From a virus, in the IMG/VR virus record IMGVR_UViG_3300031669_000043, positions 1-50,164 of that record: a DNA stretch of 50,164 nucleotides. One strand, 5' to 3'. Shown here piece by piece: positions 36,371-45,706 of the stretch (position 1 is the first letter of the stretch; each line of letters begins with the position of its first letter). The translations under genes and the position numbers were made by a program. The notes under the pieces were generated by a model. It searched no databases. It was not told where the DNA came from and saw only the letters and a list, made by a program, of their open reading frames with translations.

Positions 36371-38420
36371 CTTTTTAGCTCCCGTACAAAACGCTCTTGG
36401 AGGAGCTGTATCTGCTGCTGGTCCAATTTTAACAACAGTTGCCGGTACATTCTTAGGTCCAGTTGCAGGCGCTGCAGTAGGGGCGGTAACCGGCGCTATT
36501 GCAGCTAAACACAATGGCACATCGGCAAATGCGGGAGCATTAAAAGGTGCCATCAGTGGCGGCATTAGTGGTGCTATAGGAGATTTTACTGGTACGTCAA
36601 GCAACGCTGCATCTGCTGGACTAAATTCTATGACAGGTGGGGTAGCTGGGGTTGCCCCAACGTACGCACCTGTTGCCGATCTATCCGGGGCCTTTAACGG
36701 CGGTGGTGTATCGGCCACTACTGGCGGGATGGTAACTCCAGGAAACTTTAACACTGGCGGTCTGGTGGACAGCACGACTGGCGCAGTCGGCGGAACGGGC
36801 GACACAGCTTCAAACTTCGGAAATTTACTCAACAGCACAAGCGCAGTTGACCCGCTTACGGGGCTGCCCGCTGACGCTACGCAAACGGCTATAAACAGCA
36901 TCGGAACCTCTGCGAATACAGGACTGCCCGACTTAGGTACGGGGCTTCCTACGACGCCAGGAATGCCCGGCACAAGCACAGGAAACGCGGCGATCGACAG
37001 CTACCTGACAAATTCAGGGGTCAATCTCGCCAATAGCGGGGGTGCGCTTGTTCCCGGTCTTGGTTCTGCGGCGGCTATGCCGGAATTAGGTTCTACCAGC
37101 GGCGTCAGTGTGCCGAGGGTTTCTGGTGCGACTACTGTTCCTAGTGGTACTGTTCCGGGCGGTACTGGCGCTGGAAGTAGCGGCGGTTCAGGCGCGGGCG
37201 GCACGAATCTAGGAAGTCTCGCTGGAATATCCGCCCTCATCCCTGGTCTTGCGATGATCGGATCTGTCGCTGCTGGAAATAAAGGCGCGGACACGTCGAA
37301 TCTATCAGGCATCGCGGGAGATTTGACGACGATGGCCGGGTCGAACAAGCCGGATACCTCAGCCCTGAGCGGGATAGCGAACCAACTGACGACGGCGGCG
37401 GCAAATACGACGCCCGATACTTCGGGCCTGAGTTCTCTTGCAAGCCAATTGTCCACGAAGGCGGCAAACGAGCAACCGGATACATCGGCCTTGAGTGGCT
37501 TGGCATCCCAACTGACGACTGCCGCCGGAAATGCAACGCCTGATACATCGGCGCAAAGCGCATTGGCGGGACAACTAACCGGGGCTGGTTCGCTTGAGGC
37601 GCTTTTAACCTCGCAGGCAAATTCGTTGATTCCGAGCGTGTCAACCGGGAATCTTCCTCCGGGCGCGCAGACGCTTGTGAATAACGCATTGAACGACGCG
37701 ACTACCTCGATCAAGTCAAAGTACGCACAACTAGGGCTTACCGGCTCTACGATGGAATCTCAGGAGCTTGCTTCTGCGAACGCTCAAGCTCAGGCTCAGT
37801 CATTCCAATACGCTCAACAATTGACGCAGATTGGCCTATCGGAAGCTGGTGCGGCGACCGGGGACATTACCAGCGCGGCGGGCATCCAAAGTTCAATCGC
37901 GCAGGAAAAACTCGCGGGTGCTGGTCTCTCGGCCTCCGACCTATCGAGCGCGGCGAACATTCAACAAGCGATAATGAACGGGAAGCTCCAAGCCTCCAAT
38001 TTGTCGTCAAGCGATTTGGCAAGTTCAGCCAATATCCAGCAGGCGATCATGCAGGGGAAAATATCCGCTGCCGGGTTGTCGGCGTCTGATTTGGCGAGCG
38101 CAGCGAATGTCCAAGGAACTATCATCAATGCCGGTCTGTCCGCTGCGGGTCTATCCGCAAGCGAACTCGGTACGAGCGCGACGATCTACAACGATATTCT
38201 CCAACAGCAAGTCGCGCAGGACACAGCCCTTCAACAAGCTCTTGCGAACTTCGCCTCGGCTTCGGCTATCGGTGTGGGTCTTGCGGCGGGCGGTGGAGGC
38301 AGCGGAAGCAACGCGAGCGGCGTCGTCAATTCATTGTCCGGTTTAGGGACGGGGTTTAGCAACCTGCTCGGGTCGATTGGGACCGGGGTGAGCAATCTAT
38401 TTAGTTCAGCAACGAGTTAA
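36360..38420 (+). CDS. internal virion/DNA-ejection protein 1, repeat-rich
   Basis: 686 residues, very rich in Gly, Ala, Ser and Thr. The N-terminus is a glycine-zipper-like hydrophobic stretch (GPILTTVAGTFLGPVAGAAV; GAVTGAIAAKHNG), suitable for membrane insertion. Two tandem repeat arrays follow: a 21-residue unit starting (P/A)DTS and a 25-residue unit starting GLSASDL. Such proteins are ejected with DNA and form a channel in the cell envelope. The first ~350 bases are AT-rich compared with the rest. Confidence 0.65.
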   Translation: MGCSFLAPVQNALGGAVSAAGPILTTVAGTFLGPVAGAAVGAVTGAIAAKHNGTSANAGALKGAISGGISGAIGDFTGTSSNAASAGLNSMTGGVAGVAPTYAPVADLSGAFNGGGVSATTGGMVTPGNFNTGGLVDSTTGAVGGTGDTASNFGNLLNSTSAVDPLTGLPADATQTAINSIGTSANTGLPDLGTGLPTTPGMPGTSTGNAAIDSYLTNSGVNLANSGGALVPGLGSAAAMPELGSTSGVSVPRVSGATTVPSGTVPGGTGAGSSGGSGAGGTNLGSLAGISALIPGLAMIGSVAAGNKGADTSNLSGIAGDLTTMAGSNKPDTSALSGIANQLTTAAANTTPDTSGLSSLASQLSTKAANEQPDTSALSGLASQLTTAAGNATPDTSAQSALAGQLTGAGSLEALLTSQANSLIPSVSTGNLPPGAQTLVNNALNDATTSIKSKYAQLGLTGSTMESQELASANAQAQAQSFQYAQQLTQIGLSEAGAATGDITSAAGIQSSIAQEKLAGAGLSASDLSSAANIQQAIMNGKLQASNLSSSDLASSANIQQAIMQGKISAAGLSASDLASAANVQGTIINAGLSAAGLSASELGTSATIYNDILQQQVAQDTALQQALANFASASAIGVGLAAGGGGSGSNASGVVNSLSGLGTGFSNLLGSIGTGVSNLFSSATS
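37287..37592 (+). repeat. 63-bp tandem repeats (21-residue unit) in the internal protein
   Basis: Four full units and one partial unit of the type PDTSALSGIANQLTTAAANTT with variation at about a third of positions. Likely heptad-like helical repeats (three heptads per unit). Confidence 0.85.
37923..38222 (+). repeat. 75-bp tandem repeats (25-residue unit) in the internal protein
   Basis: Four units beginning G/N-L-S-(A/S)-S-(D/E)-L and continuing SSAANIQQAIMNGKLQA or a variant. A helical stalk is likely. The last unit is more diverged. Confidence 0.82.
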
Positions 38421-38422
38421 TC

Positions 38423-39685
38423 ATGGCCGATAATTTTTCCTCTGTAGTCGATTCCGCGATGACCCCGCCTGCGTCCACTTCACCGCGCGACATGATTATG
38501 ACGCTGCCTGCGGAGATCGAGAAAAAACAAACAGCGGCGCTCGGTGAATTGAAGGCGAAAGAACAGGCTTCGATGACGAAGCAGGACGCCCTCTATTCCG
38601 ACGCCATGAAGAAGTACAACGCGGCAATGTCGAACGTCAAGCCGGTGGAGGACGCGAATCTTCAAAACCCGCCTGACGCGCCAAATCAGAAGTTCCAAGA
38701 TCCCACTCAAGTTCTCGGGAGCCTCGGAACGGTCCTCGCTATTTTCGGTTCGATGAAAACGCGCGCACCGATGACCTCGGCGTTGAATTCGATGGCCGCT
38801 GCGATGAAAGGATTTCATCAAGGCGATCAGGAGGCGGTCAAACTCAACACGGAGAAGTGGCAGAACGATTTCAAAAAATCCCTCGCTCAAAACCAGATCG
38901 AAATGCAGCGATACACCACGGCGCTCGAAAAGAACAAATTCAGCATGGAATCGGCGCAATCCGAGTTGCGCGTTCTCGCTGTTGAAATGCAGGACAAGCA
39001 GATGCACGACGCGATAGAACAGGGCGACTATACGAAGCAGTCCGCTATTTTGTCTGGCCGGCTGAATGCTGGGATGAAAGGTGCGGAGACGTTGGCGAAG
39101 ATGGATGCGACCAAGGCGCAGCAAGCGCAGACGAACGAAATGCGTAAGGAGTCGCTGGATTTGCGCCGTCAAGAACTTTACGCAAAGTCCGACAAAGCCG
39201 CTCAAAAAGTCGTTGACGAAGGAAAGGCAGGGGACAGGGCGGTGCAGATCATCGAAGAAATGAAGGGGATTCTTCAAACCAATTCCGGTGTTACCGGCAT
39301 GGCTGGTATGGTCAAGCGCCCGATGGAAAGCGTTCTCTCGATGCTGGGTCAAGGCGAGGGTGGGCCAGCGCACGAATACGAGTCTTTGGCGCGCGAACTC
39401 CAGACCATTCTTCGGCAGACGCCGCAGTTCAACTACAAGGGGCGTATGCTGTCTCGGGACGTTGCGAATCAGGACACCATCGTTCGCGGGATGAAGTTCG
39501 GTGATACAGGCTCTATCTCGATGGATCAACTCAACCACGTTGAAAATCTTCTAACAGGTCAAGGGGCTGGTTTTTCAGATCCGGGCGGTAAGGCGACTGG
39601 CGGCGGAATCGGAACTGAGCGTAAAATACTCGACGGGGTGGGATACACCAAGCGAAACGGTGAATGGTTTCAGGACACACCATGA
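38423..39685 (+). CDS. internal virion protein 2, coiled coil
   Basis: 420 residues. A Pro/Lys-rich start, a short hydrophobic segment (VLGSLGTVLAIFGSMKTRAP) and then long amphipathic helices (QEAVKLNTEKWQNDFKKSLA; MRKESLDLRRQELYAKSDKA). The C-terminal part is a compact domain ending NGEWFQDTP. Position and helical nature fit a DNA-ejection protein of the P22 gp16/gp20 or T7 gp14/15 kind, but no specific family is recognised. Confidence 0.6.
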   Translation: MADNFSSVVDSAMTPPASTSPRDMIMTLPAEIEKKQTAALGELKAKEQASMTKQDALYSDAMKKYNAAMSNVKPVEDANLQNPPDAPNQKFQDPTQVLGSLGTVLAIFGSMKTRAPMTSALNSMAAAMKGFHQGDQEAVKLNTEKWQNDFKKSLAQNQIEMQRYTTALEKNKFSMESAQSELRVLAVEMQDKQMHDAIEQGDYTKQSAILSGRLNAGMKGAETLAKMDATKAQQAQTNEMRKESLDLRRQELYAKSDKAAQKVVDEGKAGDRAVQIIEEMKGILQTNSGVTGMAGMVKRPMESVLSMLGQGEGGPAHEYESLARELQTILRQTPQFNYKGRMLSRDVANQDTIVRGMKFGDTGSISMDQLNHVENLLTGQGAGFSDPGGKATGGGIGTERKILDGVGYTKRNGEWFQDTP

Positions 39686-42561
39686 GCGAAAACGCACCTG
39701 CTGTTGCTCAACCGGACACACCAAAGCCGGTAACGGACCCAGAACTTATCAAGAAGCTGGACGCGGCTCCCGTCGCTTCCCCTTCTCCAGTTTCAGAGTC
39801 GTCCGTTAAGCCAGTAACAGATCCAAGGTTGATTAGGCTGCTTGATGGAGCGGAGCCTGCCGGTGCTTTCTGGAAAGACAAAACTTCGACAAAGATCAAG
39901 GATTGGGCAGACACCGCTGCGACAAGAGAACTAAAGCAGATGGACAAGGGCGTGGACTATGCTGGAGTGAATAGTCCGACCCTGAGAGCGGAGTATAGTT
40001 TTTTGGACACGCCAGAAGAAAAAACGGCGTTCCTTCAAAAGCACTTCGGGGCAAAAAACGTCACCAAGGATTCGTTTGGCCGTGATGTCGTAGTAATCAA
40101 CGGGCAAAAAGTATCTTTTCTTCCTAGGGGCAATCAGCCTCAAGGCCCATTCGTCGGTGAACCTGGATCGAAGATATCGAAGTGGGCTGACTTGGCTGGC
40201 GACGTCGCGCCTGTAGCCGGAATGGTCGTTGGCAGCTTGGCGACCGCGCCTGTCCCCGGAGCGTCGATCGCTGGTTCTGCAGTGGGGGCCGCAGGTGGAA
40301 GGGGGATCAACAAGCTCATCAAGGAAGTGATGGGCGACAACCTCCAAACTACGCCAGAAATCTCCAAAGACATTGCAATGGAAATCCCGAAAGGTGCCGC
40401 GGCGCAGGCGGGCGGCGAGGCGATCGGGATAGTCGGAAAGTCGCTCTTGCGAGGGCCGTTCCGCGAAGGGTCAATTTTCGGCCCGATCACGAAAAGAGGG
40501 AAAGAGGCGTTTGCCAAAGCCCAGACTGAGGTAGCCGGGGCTAGGGCTGAGGGGCTTATCCCAAAGGTGGGGACGTACTCTCCGAATGCTTCCTTCACGC
40601 AGCGGGTTCAAAACGCCGGATTTCGACTGTTCGGTGATGACACGACGATAAAAAACCGCCCGGTCATTGAGGCAGGGGCGGCGAAATTGACTGGCGGCGG
40701 GATAAAGAACACGACGGACGCCGCAGAAGCCGCGAATCGTGCGATCGAGGCGAGGACAAATCAGATCGTCAAGACATACCAAGCCGTTGCGGACGCCGCG
40801 AAGGTGGACGCAGAAACGCTTTTGAAGGGCGCTGAGGCGTCGATCACGTCGCGCGTGGGCGAGCCATCCGGGGAACTCGCTTATCACGCTGGCGCGGACA
40901 TTCAGGCGGCGAAAACGGCATTCACCAGCAAGGCAGCGGAGATATACGGTCCTGTTGATGCTCTTGCTGGAAAGCCCGTCGTCCCGTATGCCGGCGTCAA
41001 GGGCATGATGAAACAGATTTTGGACGAAATGCCGCAGACCGCAAGCGGACAACCGGCGTTTGTTTCACCAGAACTCAAGCGGTTTGCGTCCGAGATAGCC
41101 GCGCTTCCAGACTTCGGCACGTTCCAGCAAATGCAAGTGGTGCGTACTACGCTTCGGGATTACTCCGCTGTCCAGGCGTTGAACGCTGGCCTATCCGAGC
41201 GTCAAGCTGGCAGATTGGCGATGGCCGCTGATGACGCATTCAACGATGCGCAATCGGAACTGATTACCCGCGTGACGGCGCCGACCCCTCCTCCGATGCC
41301 TGAATTCAAGGCAAAGTGGGAAATGGAAAACAGGGGGCGTGAGCAAGCCGCCTCTGAGCCTCCGCTTGTGCTTGAAACAAGGACTGTCACTCCGGGGGTG
41401 GAGGAAGCTAAAACTGCCTTGCGCGAGGGCGACAAGTTCTATCGTGAGGGCATCCAGAAATTCCACGACCTCTCGACACTTGCTATGGTGAAAGACGCCT
41501 CTCAATCAGGGTTTGTAGAACCCGAGAAAGTGGCATCACGGCTTGCGATGCCTGGGCAAAACGACAAACTGCTCCGCATCAAAGAGCTCGTCACGCCGAG
41601 TACGTTCGGTGAGATCGGTGCGCAGAAGTGGAGCCAAATGCTCGACAAGTCTCGGGACGCCATGACGGGCAATGTTTCCGGTAAGACGCTCGCGCGACAG
41701 TTGAAGCAAATGGGGCCGGTGCTGGAAACGCTTTACGGCAAAGCCGAAGCGGGGAGAATGGTTTCGTATGCAGAACACCTTGCCGCATTGAACGGGGATT
41801 TCGACGCCGCTGCGCTTGAGCCTGGGCGGCTGTCCAGCGTGATAAAAGACGCGATCATGAAGAAAGAGGCGTCGGATGCCATCATGTCTCGCGGGTTCGT
41901 GAAGGCGCTTCAATCCGATGGTCCTCAATCGCTTACCGCGGTCAAGTGGTTGACTGAGCCTGAACATCGTTTGGCGCTGCGTCAGACGTTGGACGTTTTC
42001 GGGAAAGATTCTGCGGAAGCGAAAAACATCAAGGAATATCTGGCAAGGCGGATATTGACCAGCATGGAGGTTCCAGCGACTCGCGGAGCCGAAAAATACG
42101 GCACGACAGAATTGATGGGCGAGCCGTTGTTGAAAGAACTTGACCGATACGGAAAGCCGTACCTGAGCGAAGTGTTCGGGAAAGACTGGACCGATGCAGC
42201 GTACAAGTTCGCCAACAACGTAGAGGTCGCAACGCGGAAGAATCCAACAGACTCGGGTGGGCTGATCGCGGCGCAACTCGGGCTTCACTGGATTCGACAC
42301 CTCGGGGAGATCGGGAAATACTTCACGGCCGGCGAAGCTCTTACTCGGCCATCGGTTATTACCTATCTCTCGAAGGGGTTCGGTAAAGAAGGCGGCGTGA
42401 TGGACTTCATGCAGAAAGCCCTTGGGACCGGGACGAAGATAGGGCTTGCCTACGAAGCCGAGGAAATGCCAAAAAAGACCGCAGACTACACAAGCGGGAT
42501 AGCAACGCACGCTCAAAGCCAGTTCGGAAACATGATTAACTCAACGGGGGTGAGACCATGA
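39682..42561 (+). CDS. large internal virion protein 3
   Basis: 959 residues. Starts with two similar short units (PVTDPELIKKLDAAP and PVTDPRLIRLLDGAE), then a helical domain and a membrane-like Gly/Ala stretch (LAGDVAPVAGMVVGSLATAP; GASIAGSAVGAAGGRG), followed by ~650 residues of mainly alpha-helical sequence. This fits the large ejected protein of podoviruses. No transglycosylase motif is seen. The start is fixed by ATGA overlap. Confidence 0.62.
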   Translation: MSENAPAVAQPDTPKPVTDPELIKKLDAAPVASPSPVSESSVKPVTDPRLIRLLDGAEPAGAFWKDKTSTKIKDWADTAATRELKQMDKGVDYAGVNSPTLRAEYSFLDTPEEKTAFLQKHFGAKNVTKDSFGRDVVVINGQKVSFLPRGNQPQGPFVGEPGSKISKWADLAGDVAPVAGMVVGSLATAPVPGASIAGSAVGAAGGRGINKLIKEVMGDNLQTTPEISKDIAMEIPKGAAAQAGGEAIGIVGKSLLRGPFREGSIFGPITKRGKEAFAKAQTEVAGARAEGLIPKVGTYSPNASFTQRVQNAGFRLFGDDTTIKNRPVIEAGAAKLTGGGIKNTTDAAEAANRAIEARTNQIVKTYQAVADAAKVDAETLLKGAEASITSRVGEPSGELAYHAGADIQAAKTAFTSKAAEIYGPVDALAGKPVVPYAGVKGMMKQILDEMPQTASGQPAFVSPELKRFASEIAALPDFGTFQQMQVVRTTLRDYSAVQALNAGLSERQAGRLAMAADDAFNDAQSELITRVTAPTPPPMPEFKAKWEMENRGREQAASEPPLVLETRTVTPGVEEAKTALREGDKFYREGIQKFHDLSTLAMVKDASQSGFVEPEKVASRLAMPGQNDKLLRIKELVTPSTFGEIGAQKWSQMLDKSRDAMTGNVSGKTLARQLKQMGPVLETLYGKAEAGRMVSYAEHLAALNGDFDAAALEPGRLSSVIKDAIMKKEASDAIMSRGFVKALQSDGPQSLTAVKWLTEPEHRLALRQTLDVFGKDSAEAKNIKEYLARRILTSMEVPATRGAEKYGTTELMGEPLLKELDRYGKPYLSEVFGKDWTDAAYKFANNVEVATRKNPTDSGGLIAAQLGLHWIRHLGEIGKYFTAGEALTRPSVITYLSKGFGKEGGVMDFMQKALGTGTKIGLAYEAEEMPKKTADYTSGIATHAQSQFGNMINSTGVRP

Positions 42562-42776
42562 TTGAAATGAAAGCGCCACGCAATCCAAGTTCGCAGGTAA
42601 TGAGCATGGGATACGACGCCGAGACTCAGACAATGGCGGTTCAGTTCTCGCGCGGAGGCGTGTACCATTACGAAGGCGTCAGTCCGCAGACCTTCGAAGC
42701 GATGCACGCGCACGAATCGCCGGGGACGTACCTGCATCAAAATATCAAGGGCAAATACAAGTTTCAGAAAAGGTAA
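42558..42776 (+). CDS. KTSC-domain protein
   Basis: 72 residues with the layout of the KTSC domain: PSSQVMSMGYDAETQTMAVQ, FSRGGVYHYEGVSPQTFEAM and ESPGTYLHQNIKGKY. Found in phages and sometimes fused to synthetase-like proteins; function unknown, RNA binding has been suggested. ATGA overlap with the internal protein gene. Confidence 0.8.
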   Translation: MIEMKAPRNPSSQVMSMGYDAETQTMAVQFSRGGVYHYEGVSPQTFEAMHAHESPGTYLHQNIKGKYKFQKR

Positions 42777-42778
42777 TC

Positions 42779-43240
42779 ATGGCAGAGGACACAAAAGAGG
42801 AAGCGACGGCAAAACTCGTAGCCCGCATGGACGGGGTAGCCGATGCGTTGCTTGCGCTGATCGGGAAAGAGGAGACTTCTGACGCGCAGAAGGGCCGACT
42901 TTTCACCACGGTTCAATCCTGGATGAAACTGCGGCAGACCTTGGTGCCTTCGAGTGAAGGCGATAAACTTAAAGGAATGCAAGATGCCATCAAATCTGGC
43001 GGTAGTAGCGGAAAGAGAAATTCCAGAGGCGCCGGTTCAGATCGAACAGCCGAAGATGGAAAAGCCATCGCAGCGATTATCCGAAAACTCCCAAAGCCCG
43101 GAAACGCTCGCGCTGCTGATGGAGATAAGGAGGGTGCTAAATGCGAAGGCGGCGGCGGTCTTGGCGCTGGTGGCGAGCTTCGTATTAACGGCGGCGGCGA
43201 TGTGGTTGGGAACGTGGATGGCGCTCGGAATCTCAATTAG
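42779..43240 (+). CDS. 153-residue protein overlapping the next gene by 257 bases
   Basis: The first ~70 residues look like a real helical domain (EEATAKLVARMDGVADALLA; RLFTTVQSWMKLRQTL). The rest, where it overlaps the downstream gene in another frame, is low-complexity Gly/Ala/Lys sequence and looks like read-through of the other frame. The ribosome-binding site is weak (AGG). The true functional part may be only the N-terminal domain. Confidence 0.55.
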   Translation: MAEDTKEEATAKLVARMDGVADALLALIGKEETSDAQKGRLFTTVQSWMKLRQTLVPSSEGDKLKGMQDAIKSGGSSGKRNSRGAGSDRTAEDGKAIAAIIRKLPKPGNARAADGDKEGAKCEGGGGLGAGGELRINGGGDVVGNVDGARNLN

Positions 43241-43310
43241 CTTCGACGTTCTGATTGCGATACCGATTTTCTTGATCGCGTACAAAGGAGGTCATCATGC
43301 CTCTCCATAA
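42984..43310 (+). CDS. 108-residue two-helix membrane protein
   Basis: The start [20 protein letters not shown] follows AAAGGAATGCAAG. A soluble N-terminal half is followed by two membrane helices ([35 protein letters not shown]). Proteins with this design occur near the tail-fibre and lysis genes of podoviruses. Function unknown. Confidence 0.68.
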   Translation: MPSNLAVVAEREIPEAPVQIEQPKMEKPSQRLSENSQSPETLALLMEIRRVLNAKAAAVLALVASFVLTAAAMWLGTWMALGISISFDVLIAIPIFLIAYKGGHHASP

Positions 43311-43455
43311 GGGCAGAAGCGATGCGGTGAGGTCCGAAAACATCCGAGAAATGGTGCGGGCAGGCCATCCTCAGAATCAGGCGGTAGCGGCGGCATACAG
43401 GGAACAACGGCAATCGAAGCGCAAGAAACGCACACACAGGAGAAAGGCAAGATGA
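43297..43455 (+). CDS. 52-residue basic protein, DUF6496-like
   Basis: [20 protein letters not shown] followed by [15 protein letters not shown] and a Lys/Arg-rich end. The KG-S-x-NI-x-x-x-x-x-AG-P-QAVA pattern is what I remember from DUF6496 and similar phage proteins. A strong AAAGGAGG precedes the ATG. The stop overlaps the next start. Confidence 0.68.
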   Translation: MPLHKGRSDAVRSENIREMVRAGHPQNQAVAAAYREQRQSKRKKRTHRRKAR

Positions 43456-43850
43456 GAACAATAATCGCGGTACTGCTGGCCCTTGTTTGCGGGCTCGCCC
43501 AGGCGCAGGTGTCTCAACTCGGGGCGTTTACGCCGAACGGGAATACCATTGTTTTTACCGCCAACACAAGCGGCAACCTTCCGGCTCCGGTTCAGGCGAC
43601 CGGCTGCTCAACCGGCTCTCAATGCCAGTACCTGATTTCAAACTCTGGCGTCAACAACGTCTGTGTCGGGTATGGCACTTCGGCAAACGCCACTGCGAAC
43701 GCGGTGATTCCGACCGGCACGCCGACCTTTTGCACTTGGGCGTTTGCTAACACGCAGATCATCATTACGACTGGACCGAACAGTTACTTCACCGGGATTA
43801 CCGCGTCGGGGACTTCGGTCGTGTACGTTCAGGCCGGCAACGGGACTTAA
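43452..43850 (+). CDS. 132-residue fibre-region protein with signal peptide
   Basis: A classic Sec signal peptide: [18 protein letters not shown], with cleavage expected after AQA. The mature part is Thr/Ser/Asn/Gly-rich beta sequence with four cysteines ([27 protein letters not shown]), compatible with disulfides in an oxidising compartment. It precedes two larger proteins that also carry signal peptides. Possibly a fibre tip, chaperone or secreted adhesin. Confidence 0.62.
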   Translation: MRTIIAVLLALVCGLAQAQVSQLGAFTPNGNTIVFTANTSGNLPAPVQATGCSTGSQCQYLISNSGVNNVCVGYGTSANATANAVIPTGTPTFCTWAFANTQIIITTGPNSYFTGITASGTSVVYVQAGNGT

Positions 43851-43855
43851 TCTAA

Positions 43856-45706
43856 ATGAAGCGCCTGTTTTCATTCCTGCTCGCGTTATTGCTTACGCTT
43901 ATCAGCGTAGCGGTTCCGGCTGCGCCTTCGGTATCTCAACAGGTAGGTGAGCGCATCGGCAGCGTCGTCTATGACGTAACGCACAAGGACGAGTTTTCTC
44001 CGTTCGAGCAAAAAACCGGACCTCCGACTCTCGCTCTTTCTGCAACACAGCACTTTCGCCCGCGCTGGGTTTTCGCGCAGAACAATCCTTCGTTCGTTGC
44101 TCCGCTTCAGACGACGCTTGTCCCAGACTTCTCCCTCGGCTCCGGCACCCCCACCTTCACCCGCGCCACAGCCGCAACGCAGACCGACTTCGAGGCCAAG
44201 CTAAACGTAGTCCTCTCCGGCGAAGCTAGGATGCAGGGGGCGAGGCGGGTAGCGAATAAGGCAGTCAATAGCGGAACGCTCACTGTTGCTGCTGGATGGA
44301 ATAGAACAGGGACTCCGACAATCACATCAGGTAAAACTGACCCAGACGGAGGAACAACTGCTTACAGAATAAGCGCCACAGGTGCAGGCGATGAATGGTT
44401 TTACAACGCTACCGCCGCTATTGGCACGCAGGGTATTTCTTCTCTGTGGATTAAGCGCGTAACTGGAACAGGAAACATCAAGTTTCTTACAGTGAATGGT
44501 GCGACTGGAACTGCCCTTACGCTCACAACATCATGGCAACGGTTTGCAAACGCTGTCTCTACCTCCACTGGCGTGAATTTTGATATTGGAATAAACATCT
44601 CTACGAGTGGCGATGAGGTAGATATTTGGCATCCACAACTCGAAGGTGTCACCGGCCAAGCCAACCAGAACCCATCCGAATACGTCAGCGTCGGCGTTCT
44701 CTCCGCACCCTACCACGGCGCAGGTGTAGATGGTGTCCAGTACTTCAACTACCTCAACGGCAACACGGTTGCATCGAACGTGGTTACGCAGGCTCAGGGA
44801 CTTCCAATCGTCGCGGGCCAGTCAGGAGTTTCCGCGTCCGCACCAGTAGATGCCAAAGGTCCGTATGGCTATCTGGCAGAGGGCGCGAGGACGAATTACT
44901 TCCTGCAATCACTCACGCCTGCAACGCAGACGATTGCAACTCTCGCAACTGGAACATATACCGCATCGGTTGGTGCTGGCGGTACGCTTGCTATCAGTGC
45001 AGGAACAGCAACAATAACTGGTGGTGGCACAGCTACCAGCACGACGCCTCTGACCTTCGATGTACAAGTATCTGGAACGGTCGTAGCCACTGTCGCATCT
45101 GCTCCTGCTTGGGGACAAGTAGAACTAGGTGGTTTTGCAAGCTCGCTAATCCCGACGACCACAGTTGCGGTGACGCGGAACGCGGATTTGCTGACTTACG
45201 CGAGCGCGGGGAATATTAGCGGGACGGTGGGGACGGCGTATGCGGAAGTCACCACAGCCTACCCATCTCCTGCTGTCGGCGCAGGGCGCATTATAGCGTC
45301 GTATCCGGCAGCAGATTTTATCTTAGGAGCGGACAGCACATTCTTTGCAATCTACGACGGAACAGGGTGGAATGGATTAGGCACATATCTCTACTCAGCT
45401 ACAACACCAATAAAATCGGCTGGCACATGGGGAGGAAGTACAACTCAAACTGCGCAGAGTGGAATAGCTAATGCGACAGCAGCATTCGACGGAGATGCTG
45501 GAGTTGGAACATTGTTTGCGGTAGGGGGTCAGTCGGGGGGTGGGTCAGAACTATTCGGCACCATTAGGAATATCCGCATCTACCCGGCCGCGCTCTCGAC
45601 GCCATATCTCCAAAACTTGACCGCCGACGCGACCGACTTCCTCGGAGATCCGATGTGGCGCTACGCGGCGAATGATGACTACTACAGAAAGGTGGCAAAC
45701 CAATGA
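43856..45706 (+). CDS. 616-residue tail fibre/spike-like protein with signal peptide
   Basis: Signal peptide MKRLFSFLLALLLTLISVAV with an Ala-rich cleavage region (PAAPS). Mature part: TLVPDFSLGSGTPTFTRATA (a start common in phage fibre proteins), a jelly-roll-like carbohydrate-binding region (GDEWFYNATAAIGTQGISSL; LTTSWQRFANAVSTSTGVNF) and a C-terminal LamG-like module ending FGTIRNIRIYPAALSTPYL. Probable receptor-binding or sugar-binding protein. The signal peptide is unexpected for a virion protein. Confidence 0.7.
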   Translation: MKRLFSFLLALLLTLISVAVPAAPSVSQQVGERIGSVVYDVTHKDEFSPFEQKTGPPTLALSATQHFRPRWVFAQNNPSFVAPLQTTLVPDFSLGSGTPTFTRATAATQTDFEAKLNVVLSGEARMQGARRVANKAVNSGTLTVAAGWNRTGTPTITSGKTDPDGGTTAYRISATGAGDEWFYNATAAIGTQGISSLWIKRVTGTGNIKFLTVNGATGTALTLTTSWQRFANAVSTSTGVNFDIGINISTSGDEVDIWHPQLEGVTGQANQNPSEYVSVGVLSAPYHGAGVDGVQYFNYLNGNTVASNVVTQAQGLPIVAGQSGVSASAPVDAKGPYGYLAEGARTNYFLQSLTPATQTIATLATGTYTASVGAGGTLAISAGTATITGGGTATSTTPLTFDVQVSGTVVATVASAPAWGQVELGGFASSLIPTTTVAVTRNADLLTYASAGNISGTVGTAYAEVTTAYPSPAVGAGRIIASYPAADFILGADSTFFAIYDGTGWNGLGTYLYSATTPIKSAGTWGGSTTQTAQSGIANATAAFDGDAGVGTLFAVGGQSGGGSELFGTIRNIRIYPAALSTPYLQNLTADATDFLGDPMWRYAANDDYYRKVANQ

